Assembly (NCBI RefSeq): GCF_001625215.2
Contig: NC_030381.2
Location: 44,390,689-44,454,688 of the forward strand
Length of the DNA: 64,000 nt
Direction of reading: 5' to 3'
DNA from: Daucus carota subsp. sativus
Lineage: Eukaryota; Streptophyta; Magnoliopsida; Apiales; Apiaceae
In this document: positions 1-9,877 of the stretch, piece by piece
How the letters are laid out: every line of letters begins with the position of its first letter
Numbering within the stretch: position 1 is the stretch's first letter
Notes under the pieces: model-generated
Databases searched by the model: none
What the model was told of the DNA's origin: nothing
The model's input: only the letters and a program-made list of their open reading frames with translations
Made by a program: the position numbers and the translations under genes

Positions 1-180
1 GGCTATGATATACATCCAACTGAGATCTTTCATCTTTTTCATCTCCATTTTGTGTGGCTAGGGTTGGTGCCCCACCTTAAATTCAGACAACCAAATCCAG
101 TGAGAGTCTAATTAAATGTTAAAATATGCATGAAAGTAAATAAATTCTTTTATACTAGTGCATGCTCATGACTATAAATA

Positions 181-473
181 CTCCCTCCTTCCCATTTTAA
201 TAGTCCACTTTGTTAAGAAAAAATTTCCCATATTATTTGTCCATCTTCTTTGTCCAATACAAATTTATACAAGTTTCAATGTTAGCATTTGTTATTCCAT
301 ACAATTTTCATGATTTACAATGTAAATTAAGTTGACTTTCAACAAAAATGAACGAAAACTTAGTACTATTTTTGTATAATCTATGCATGACAATGGTAAC
401 AACATATCACATTTAATATTTCTTAATATGTGTGATTTGAACAAAGTGGACAATTAAAATGGGAAGGAGGGAG
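181..473. mobile_element. Stowaway-like MITE
   Basis: The ends are CTCCCTCCTTCCCATTTTAA and its inverted match TTAAAATGGGAAGGAGGGAG, and a TA flanks each side (179-180 and 474-475). Terminal sequence and TA target duplication are those of Stowaway (Tc1/mariner) miniature elements. At about 293 bp it has no coding capacity. The subterminal TCCACTTTGTT is also inverted-repeated at the right end. Confidence 0.88.
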
Positions 474-2058
474 TAATTGATTTGATCAAGGGTCCAAAAA
501 TTCCAGATGTTACACTAACCGAGGATCACTGAAGATTAAACCAGAAAGTCAAATAACTGTAAATTAGTTGGGTCTAATTTGGTTGGAGCTAGAATTTCGT
601 TAGACTGACTTCTCTAACTCAAGTCACCATTGGTGAGGTTGGTGTGTTATGGGTCTTGGCTAGTATATTTCATATATAAGCCCACTTCGTAGGTTTAGTT
701 CAACTACTTAACCATCCTTTTTTCTAACCATTTCTTCTCTTTAGTGGTCAGTCACAGTGATGAAACATCACAATTAAATTCAAATATATTGTATGATATA
801 TAGAATTGAATTAGCATGCAGAAATGCTTGGGTCATAAAAGTATGCAGTATGTGTTAAAAATTAGGTATGGACTTTTTGGTCACGAACATGACATCTTTT
901 AACAGGGGATGGGGATATTTTTTGCACGGGGAATTGAATTTGGTTGGATTTTTGTGTGTGGTCTGGGTTTTCCGGGTGATTTATGATTTTCGTATTTTAT
1001 TATGTATTTTTTATATTTAAATTTATTTTGAAAATATATTTATATTAGAATAATATCCCTTTTTTAACTATAGTAAGTTTAAATTGATTAATAGATATGT
1101 TTATTTTTTTTCTTTTTGACAAAAGATATGTTTAGTTTAATATTATTATTGAGTATATTAAACAAATTACTGGTCTTTTTTATGGGGCATGTAAAATAAT
1201 TTTGGAATTTTTAACTTATATATTACGATAATGATGTTTCAAATGTATATTTCTCAGTCCCATTCAATTTTATACCATTCAATTTAATACAGTTTTTTCA
1301 TTTTTCGACACGCATTTTGACACTCTTATACACATAATTTTATAACTTTTAAATAAATATTTCAGCTTAAAAATAAATTATATATACAATAAGAGCATTA
1401 AAGATAATATGGATTAAAAATATAATATGTATATGAGTTCGAATCGAATATGAATCATGAATTATATTATCAAAAATTATATGATATTTAATCTGAGCGA
1501 GTATAGGAATGCTCATACCGGGATATGTATTCATCCGAACTTAATTTTCCGTCAGATTTGGATCGTTTTCGAAACAAATATGAGACATGTATCATATTTT
1601 CAAGCCGGATATAAACCAAGACATCAGATAGTCCGTGTTGACACACCCGGTTAGAATGATTTTTATATGTTAAACCCTCCCGACAGTGAGTCCTGATTCC
1701 TGATTAGAATTTATATGTGTTTATTCATTACTAGAACTTATACCTGTTTATTTAAGAAAAATGGTCTCAAATCTCTCATATTCTTGAATTAATACCCAGA
1801 ATAACAGAGTTGGAAAAAATACTGCAAAATATCATCTAGAGACGCTGATAATTTAGTGTTTTTAATTTTAGAATGAAAACGCTAGATCGTGTAGCGTTTT
1901 GCTGTTTTAACAATTAACCCCAACAAAACGCTACACCGTAAGCGTCTATTAGGGTTAACCTAATTAGACGCGGTCCAACACCCTTTATTTAATACGCCCT
2001 ATACAGAGATTGTTGAGAGTAAAAAGACGGACTATGTTAAAGGAAACACACTGGTCCT

Positions 2059-2396
2059 GGCCCTGTTTGGAAATTAGAAGTTTGGGGCAAAATTAAAAGT
2101 TTGAGGTGGTTTAGAGATTTGACCACCAAAATCCGCTAACATAAGTGTTTGGTAGTTAGCGGATTGAAATAGATGTTTGGATCCAAAAAACTACTTTGAG
2201 GAGTTTTTTAGATTAGTGGTTTTGGTTTGTGTCAGAAAAAGTTAATCAATGAGCTTATTTACCAAACAGTTTTATAAGAAGCAGCTAATTCAATCTGCTA
2301 GTCAAAACATCTATTTCAATCCGCTAGTCAAAATATTCAATCCGCTAATCAAAATATCTAATTCAATCCGCTAACAGCTAATCCTCAAAGAGGGTC
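2059..2396. mobile_element. hAT-like fold-back MITE
   Basis: The left end GGCCCTGTTTGGAAATTAG is an imperfect inverted match of the right end CTAATCCTCAAAGAGGGTC. Inside, TTAGCGGATTGAAATAGATG (from 2157) is inverted at about 2304-2326, and AATCCGCTA-type motifs recur four or more times near the right end. Such subterminal repeats fit hAT-derived MITEs. I could not find a clean 8-bp target duplication, so the exact borders are uncertain. Confidence 0.55.
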
Positions 2397-3671
2397 ACTA
2401 TTTATTAAAACGTTAATATACTTCTTTAATTTGAAAAGTAAAAGTATTTTAATGGAGATCAAAAGAAGTAAAACTAAAAACGTACTTAATACTTATAGTA
2501 TGAAGTGTAGTGCAAAAATCACACAACTAGAATGCGAGTAGATATACTAAATTAGCAACTATGTGGGCGGTCCTTCTGAACTTTAAATGGTAGCAAGACC
2601 ATTCTTCAGTTAAAAGAAATTATAAAACACTTTTAATTTTAATTAACCATGTTATAAAATTTTGTTAAACTGTGTTTTGGCTGCATAAAACACAAACCGT
2701 GAGAAGTAATAATGGATTGGGCTATTAATCTACAACCACATGCAGATAAATTAGGATATAAGGAATAGAGGAAACATAATAGTAAGTAGTTAATTAAAGA
2801 ATAAAAAGGTTTGAGATTAACTTAAGATCTCAACAAGATTTAGAGGCAAGTTAATGAGCTGCCAAATGCTAATCATGTTCGAATGTGCATCTCATATAAT
2901 GCATCGTCCCTTTGCTTTCGTTTGATGTTTTCAAGGACACTCCAGCCCTCACAAAATATTCCATTAAACATATAATTTGAAGAGGTTAGTTTCACAGACA
3001 GTTAATCAACTGTACAGGTGTAATAATAGTAATAAGAAAGTTCATAATAATAATAATATAATTTTGTTTTAGTACTGTTTTGTATAATATATCTTATAAA
3101 TAGATTTATTGACCGATTATAATTGATTTATGTTTAATAAGACTGTTAAATACTTTCTAATACTTGAGTCCATTAAGATAAAAGCGTAGTATATAAACCC
3201 ACGTGGTGCTGAGTGATATATAATATTTGATTTTAATTAAAAAAAATATATTTATAGAATAATAAGATTCTTTTAATTAAAATAATTGATAGATGTATTT
3301 CGTATATATTTTTTTTTGTTAAAGATGTTAAATTTGAAGTTTTATGAGTTACGTTAAATAAATTTTTAATACTTAAACTCGTCATAAGTGTTTTAATAGA
3401 AATGCTCGAAAAAAATGTTGTTAGAACATGTTCAAATATATATTAATTATAAGTAAAAGATTTAATTATACTTAAAAAAAATTCATAAACAGGTCTAAGT
3501 ATCTCTTTTAACCAACTTTTTTAGTATCTAGATTCTAATAGTGTAACAAGTATAAATACGATAAATAAGATGATTCTGCAGTTTTATTAAATTTGGAATA
3601 AGAGTATATTTGATTTGGTTGAGGAGTAGGAATATTTGTAATTTATGTTTACATATTGGAATCGCAGTCTC

Positions 3672-3680
3672 TATAAATAG
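3672..3680 (+). promoter_or_regulatory. Probable TATA box of the RLCK gene
   Basis: TATAAATAG lies about 270 bp upstream of the kinase start codon, in a spacing that would give a 5' UTR of roughly 240 nt. It is a good match to the plant TATA consensus. Assignment is by motif and position only. Confidence 0.45.
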
Positions 3681-3945
3681 TCTTTTTTAGTTACAGAGTG
3701 TGTACATAACAAGAAACATATGCCAAATAGCCGAAAAGTCTATAATCTAAATGGTGTGCTCAATTAAGTCTAGTCTTTCATAGAAGAAGTAGCTGCAAAG
3801 ATATACCATTCCTATTCTTTCATTAAGGACTAGCTTTGGAAGTTAAACCATGGAGGCAATGTAAATCTTGCTTAAACCTCTCTTCCACTGTTTCATCTTT
3901 ACCTTTCTTTCTCTTTCATTTTAAGCTACCCTTTACAGCTCTACA

Positions 3946-6900
3946 ATGGTCCCTCATCAAGGTAAGGCTCTTATTCATCTCTTTCTAATGCATGAATAAC
4001 TCGTAGCTGAGCGGGATATACTGGTTATGTTTGGTTTGGTTTTGTATTTTTCTGTTCTGAATTAATATTTTTTTGATTTTTCTTGAGATATAGGAAAAAC
4101 CCATGAAGACCTACCTGCAGAAGTGGCTCAAATTGTGACAGAAGAAGAAAGAGATGTGGAAGTCAGCAATGAAACCAAAGAAATGGAAGGAAAAGATGAA
4201 GAAGTCTTGAATGAAGCCAAGGAAATGGAAAAAGATGATGCAGAAGTCTCAAATGAAGGCAAGGATATGGAGAAGACAGAGGAGAATGAGTCTCCAAGAG
4301 GAGTGCTTGATATTGTTATTACAGGTTCAGAGTCTGATCACAGCAGCATTATAAGCAGCAGTGGTAGCAGCAGAAGCAGTTTCAACTCATCTTTAGATGA
4401 CAAGTTGCCTGAAAATAAAGATGTTTCTTCATTTTCATCATCATCAGAGCAGGAAACTATTAGTGACCAGAAGAAGAAAGTAGTTTCTGACAATACCAGC
4501 AAGAAGAAATCAGTGTTGAAAAGGTTGTCTTCAATTTCATTGTTAAGGTGGAAGTTTGGGAAGAGCAGTCAAGTTTCTGAAGAGGCTGTTGATCATGCTG
4601 ATGATCTTGTTATGTTGCCAAAGCCTTCTTGGAGGAACTTCACTTTTCAAGAACTTGAAGCTGCTACCAACAATTTTAACCCTGGTAACAAAATACTTAC
4701 ACTTCACTTTTCACCTTCTTTGTCCTTCCTATATTCTTATTTTTTGTTTGTTTTTTCATATCAATCACTTTTTAATATTCCGGCAAGTTTGGCCTAGCAT
4801 GAACATGCAAAGTTTATAAACCCCACAAAGTTTATATGGGTGTCAGTGTGTGTCTAGTTCGTGTCTGCATAATAAACAGGGTCGGGTTCTTGACAGACGT
4901 ATTAAACATACGGTTATCAGGGATCAAGATCCTTTCGTATTAAAAAACCTGTGAGGGGTTTTACTTTTTGGACATGGTTAGGTAACATGATTTCAAGTCA
5001 TGAGATAAGTATCATAATGTTTCTGTCAAGTTAACTTTGATGAACCACGCATTACAGATTAACAGTCAAAACAAACTTTAGCTTAAGAAAGTGATGGACA
5101 GGAAGACTGGGACCTGAATTTTGACCTCATCATCATATATTAAATTACATCTGTGAGAGTGATTTAAACATTCAACTACTAATTTATGGCCCTTGCTGCC
5201 TGGCACATCCTAACCTTGTGATTTTCAGCTACTGTTCAAAAAGTACGCTTCAGTCTTGTCCAATCTATATGCAGGCTAGTTGCAGACAATTATTTGGTTC
5301 AAAACTTTAAGTCCATTGAATTATCATGCTGCCTTGAATTTCCTAGACATGTGCACCTTGTCATGATAGAATTAAGTGTACTAGACTTCAAATTTGACTC
5401 GTTTATGAATACAAATTATACCGTGACTTTAAGTGTCTTAGACTTCAAATTTGACTCGTTTATAAATACAAATTATACAGTGACTTCTCACTTATAAGTA
5501 ACTTCTGAGTTCAGTGAAAAGTTCATTGGTTTTAATAAGCCTGGTAATTGATCCAAGTGAACTCATATTTTTCCTGTATGTGATAGCTGAGTTGCTTGGC
5601 AAAGGGGGGCATGCAGAAGTGTACAAGGGATGCTTACCAGATGGTCAAGTTGTCGCGGTGAAAAAGATCACGAAGAAGGCAAAGAAAGATGAGAACCGAG
5701 TTGGCGAATTTTTATCTGAGCTTGGGATTATTGCACATATTAATCATCCAAATGCTGCTAAATTAATAGGCTTTAGTATTGAGAATGGACTATACCTTGT
5801 CCTCCAATTTGCCCCCAATGGCAGCTTAGCCACTTTACTACACGGTGCTAATCGCTATAAATTATCAATTAGAAGTGTAATAAAGCCACAAAATCACAAA
5901 TGAACTGAGGTAATTTTTCTTATTGCAGGTTGTCCAGAGAGGACCATAGAGTGGAGCATAAGATTTAAGGTAGCAATCGGGGTAGCTGATGGTCTGAAGT
6001 ATCTGCATTCCGATTGTCAGAGGCGAATAATCCATAGAGACATTACAGCCTCAAATATACTCTTGTCCGAAGACTATGTGCCTCAGGTTGTTATTTTCTT
6101 GTGACCAATTTTAACAACATTTTTGTTTTATATACTTATGAGGTGCTTTTTTGAATCTTCAGATATCCGATTTCGGGTTAGCAAAGTGGCTCCCGGAGAA
6201 GTGGATGCATCATGTAGTATCGCCTATTGAGGGCACTTTTGGGTATCAATTACTTGCTTGATCAAGCCCTTCCGTTTTTTTAACAAGTTAGCTTATGTGT
6301 TGATTCATGGTTTTCTGTCAGATACATGGCTCCAGAGTATTTTATGCATGGAATCATTGATGAGAAGACGGATGTATTTGCTTTCGGAGTTCTGTTATTA
6401 GAGCTCATAACCGGGCGCTGTGCTGTTGATTCTTGTCGACAGAGCCTTGTTATGTGGGTACGTGCACGTTTTGTTATCCGTAACAAGAGCTCTGATACCA
6501 TGTTAAGTTATCAGCTCCGCTAAATATTGCCTACATTGCAGGCAAAATCTCTGCTGGAGAAAAACAGTGTGAAGGAACTAGCGGATCCTCGACTAGGCGA
6601 AGATTATGACATGGTGGATATGAAACGAGCCATAGCAACAGCTACAACATGCCTTCATCATATGCCAAAACTAAGGCCAAACATGACCAGGGTAACTAAA
6701 CACATTTGGTCACATAAATGACCAAGATTATAGTCTTAATTATCTGCATCAATCAATTTGTTGGTATAGATTAATATTAGAGTTAAGGGGTTAAGTAATG
6801 TTGGTTATGTGTAGGTGGCTCAACTGCTGAGAGGTGAAAATGGAGGATTAGAGATGAAACAGAGGTCAATGGTACTGGTGGATGATTATGACTTGGAAGA

Positions 6901-6961
6901 TTATACTTGTACAACTTACCTTAAGGATCTTAATCGTTATAAACAACTTCTTTTGGAGTAA
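3946..6961 (+). CDS. Receptor-like cytoplasmic kinase, RLCK-VI (RBK1/RBK2-like)
   Basis: Eight coding exons: 3946-3961, 4094-4684, 5587-5844, 5929-6086, 6163-6242, 6322-6457, 6542-6691, 6815-6961 (1536 nt, 511 aa). There is no signal peptide or membrane segment, so it is cytosolic. Residues 1 to about 175 are acidic and Ser-rich, with three copies of a V-S/L-N-E-x-K-x-M-E repeat. The kinase domain starts near residue 203: Gly loop [11 protein letters not shown] (207-217), ATP lysine K228 in VVAVKK, probable helix-C E247, catalytic HRD with D326, N331, DFG at D344, then APE. The HRD+2 position, usually Lys, is Thr328. The N-terminal layout and the LAKWLPE segment after DFG resemble RBK1/RBK2 (ROP-binding kinases of RLCK class VI), known to bind ROP GTPases. 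The family is firm; the exact orthologue is inference. The 902-nt second intron contains a 57-bp tandem repeat. Confidence 0.9.
5374..5487. repeat. 57-bp tandem repeat in RLCK intron 2
   Basis: Two adjacent near-identical units, 5374-5430 and 5431-5487, both contain GACTTCAAATTTGACTCGTT and ACAAATTATAC. The duplication is wholly intronic and keeps clear of the splice sites. No function is apparent. Confidence 0.8.
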
Positions 6962-7314
6962 TATAATTTATATTAATAATAATAATTAATTTTCCTTATT
7001 TTAATATGCTTCACAGTAGTTCTGAGTATTTTTCAAGTACCTCAGTCTCCAAGTTCAGAAGCTGTTCAGCCTTTGTGTATTTTTCTCTCTTTTTGTATAT
7101 CATTTTGTCAAATACTTGTACACTGTCTTTTTTATCACAGCTTTAATATATCGTTTCGAAGATGGAATAATTGTGTGATTTATGTGTATACGATGACAGA
7201 ATCGAAACTAAATCCGATAATATCATAATAACACCTTTAAAATGTGAACAGTGATAATGTAATATATAACAGTGTCAGTGTCTACCCTGAGTCTCGTTAC
7301 AGTATCTACGAAAA

Positions 7315-8022
7315 ATGACTTCGGACATAATCGTGCAACTATCTATCCTCGTATTAACACTTTGCATATTCTACGCCGTCAACAAATTCTCCAAACAAAT
7401 GCAACTATCTATCCTCGTATTAACACTTTGCATATTCTACGCCGTCAACAAATTCTCCAAACAAACCCTTACAAACATCCGTGTTAAAAACCGGTTCAAA
7501 GCCCAAGCCCACCGTCACTTCATCCAAGGGGCCCACCTCTTATCTCGAGCCCGATCCACCGCCAACCGCACTACCTCACTCAACCTCGCTAAAGACGCCG
7601 TGAATCTCGCTGACCAAGCCCTTTCGCTCGAGCCAAGAGATGGCGCCACGTTGATCCTCAAAGGCCTGGCCCTGGATCTGATGGGCCACAAGTCGGCGGC
7701 ACTTAAGTGCGTTGACCAGGCGTTGACTTTCCCGGCGGTGAAGGCCTTGTCGGAGAAGGAGAGAGGGGATGCGTTGTTTACGAGGGCCGAGTTGAGGATG
7801 GCGGTGAATCGGCGGCGGCGAGTTGACTCGGCGGTGGCTGATTTGTTGGAGGCCGTGAGGTTGAGTGAGGATAATGGGAAGGCCTTTTGTTTGTTGGGCC
7901 AGTGTTTTGTGATTAAAGGGATGAGAAATGAGGCTAAGAATGCGTTTGAAAGGGCTTTGAGGATTGAGCCTGATTTAGTGGAGGCCCGTCAAGGGCTATT
8001 AGACTTGGATTCGGGTGCTTAA
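7315..8022 (+). CDS. TPR-repeat protein with N-terminal membrane anchor
   Basis: Single-exon gene of 235 aa, 353 bp downstream of the kinase stop codon. The coding part is clearly more GC-rich than its surroundings. Residues about 7-28 form a hydrophobic segment (LSILVLTLCIFYAV) followed by NKFSKQ, and this 22-aa unit is exactly repeated at about 29-50, encoded by a 66-bp tandem DNA duplication (7334-7399 and 7400-7465). The rest is helical, with TPR-like units; the clearest is near residues 187-220 (A-x-x-L-G, then A-x-x-A-F-x-x-A-L-x-x-x-P). TPRs are protein-interaction scaffolds; the partner is unknown. The hydrophobic N-terminus suggests an ER or other membrane anchor with a soluble TPR tail. 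I know similar small intronless plant TPR proteins but not a named function. The start is the first ATG of the open frame. Confidence 0.8.
   Translation: MTSDIIVQLSILVLTLCIFYAVNKFSKQMQLSILVLTLCIFYAVNKFSKQTLTNIRVKNRFKAQAHRHFIQGAHLLSRARSTANRTTSLNLAKDAVNLADQALSLEPRDGATLILKGLALDLMGHKSAALKCVDQALTFPAVKALSEKERGDALFTRAELRMAVNRRRRVDSAVADLLEAVRLSEDNGKAFCLLGQCFVIKGMRNEAKNAFERALRIEPDLVEARQGLLDLDSGA
7334..7465 (+). repeat. Exact 66-bp tandem duplication inside TPR gene
   Basis: Units 7334-7399 and 7400-7465 are identical base for base and keep frame (22 codons each). They double the hydrophobic N-terminal segment of the TPR protein. Zero divergence, including at third positions, implies a recent event or gene conversion, or an assembly artefact. 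Confidence 0.93.
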
Positions 8023-9877
8023 TTAGAAATTGTATTGGGCTGGATTATATGTATTGTAAAATGGGGCGCATTTGACGATGCCGAAGTTTGATATATTAGG
8101 GTTGAAATTTTAAAGCGTAAAGTTTGGGGGCAAGTCCAGTCCAAAAAATATGTTTGATACTAAAATTTAAGGCATTGAAATGAGAGTTCTTATTTAAAAA
8201 AATTTGAGGATTCTAACAATATTTTAATAATGCCTTAAGATATTATGACATTTCATAATTCATATGTATCTTGTTGTTAGAACATATCAATTGCCTAATG
8301 TTAGATAATTTTTTTACTATTTACATATTTTGATTTATAATATATAAAAAAAAGTTATATTTGGTCAAGTTTAATAGTAAAATCTATTACAACTCACAAA
8401 AGCTGAAATTTTTAGATTTATCACAAATTTTCACTACTTTTCAATTAAAAGCTTGTTGTTGATGTCTTTAACACTGTCAAACAGTACTTTAATACAAAAA
8501 TATATATCAAGTTGAACACCGTGTATAGGCATTAAAAAAACTAAAACTAAGACGCACAAGCTAGCCTCAGTTTAAACATCAGATGAATTTGTAACATTTT
8601 TCTTTTAGTGAGTTTTATATTGATTAATATATTTATTCTGCACCTATTATAGAATTTTATATCACGTTGAACTTTTTCGGATATCCTATCATTTATCTTT
8701 TTATAATATAAAACACTAATAAACCCACTATTTTACGATATCTCTATTCTATACTAATAAAAACACTATTACATCAACTAATTTCCTCCACTATTTCGAA
8801 TTTATTATTAAAAATAAATGAGTCCCGCCGTTTTACCTATTTTTCATCTAAACTTATTTATCTTTGTCCCCGTGTCCAATCCCAAAGTATATTATTCATC
8901 CGGACCGAAGGAGTTTATATAATTTGCACAAGCTAGCCTCTGTTTAAGAAACTTCAGAAAAATTTATAACCTTCGTCTTTTCTGTGAGTTTTATATTGAT
9001 TAATTATATCTTTATATGTATTATGCACGTACGCCGAACCTTCGTGAAGAAACTACATCAGACTAGATCCAACGCTGGGGAAATGAAGTGGGTGACGGTG
9101 CTTAAATGTTGAGTAGTTCTCACTTCTCGTTTTGAATAAATTCAACAGTAAAAGCTGTACGTAACGTAATACATTTCGCATGTGCTGAAACTTCAGGCCT
9201 CAATGTTGATAAGGATTAAGCAGCCTCAGCTTTTCAAAACCATGAGCTAATATCTACGAATGGTTAAAATGAGCAAGATACGAATGAAGAGTTGGCTCTT
9301 AGCTTTCAATGGTTGGATTATGTAACGTATTCAAAGCTTCTTGTTAGCGGATTTATTTCTTCTTGAAACATTGCGTAGCCAGGCAGCTGTGTGTTGATAA
9401 TTCCTGTTTGGTTTACTCTATATTAAGATTTCTCACGTCATGGCCTATCCTTTGCCTTTGCCAATCTAGATGATCTAGAATAAGCTATTAAATTCATATC
9501 TCATGTTGTCGGTGTAAAACTGAAACCATTTCTACATTTATAGACCAGGGAGAGCAGCATAACAGTTAATCTATGCAAACAAAGGAAAATAAGCTGATAA
9601 TTAATATATAAGCACCTCCGAACAGGGCAAGTATCCGAGAAAATTTAAAATTTGATACATCCCAGCAAGCTAATCTTAAGTAAAGCTTTTCCATTTTTTA
9701 CATCTGTTTTTTTCTCTAGCAAACTAAACCTCTATTGTCCGACTTAAGTTCCTGGTTTCTCAGCCCTGCTAATACTAACGGCTAACAAAGATGAGTTGAG
9801 GGGTCAGTTTTTAAATTAACCAGCGAAGAGCCCAGGCTGGATGGTGTCCGCTGAAGAAGCTAACTATCTTGTCAGGG
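8023..9877. other. Intergenic region between convergent TPR and AIL genes
   Basis: No gene is seen. It contains a diverged direct repeat of about 95 bp (around 8550-8645 and 8928-9025, sharing CACAAGCTAGCCTC and GTGAGTTTTATATTGATTAA). Between the copies is sequence resembling a decayed Stowaway-type MITE (ACTATTACATCAAC and CTCCACTATTTCGAA, like the inside of the 59612 element). The part next to 9878 is probably the 3' UTR of the minus-strand AP2 gene. Confidence 0.55.

Larger units (their letters stand above)
1..3945. other. Gene-free upstream region
   Basis: No convincing coding sequence is seen. The stretch is AT-rich and holds a Stowaway MITE (181-473), a short perfect hairpin (1889-1936), a hAT-like fold-back MITE (2059-2396) and the promoter of the downstream kinase gene. 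A short open frame at 1457-1654 has no recognisable protein features and is taken as chance. Confidence 0.7.
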
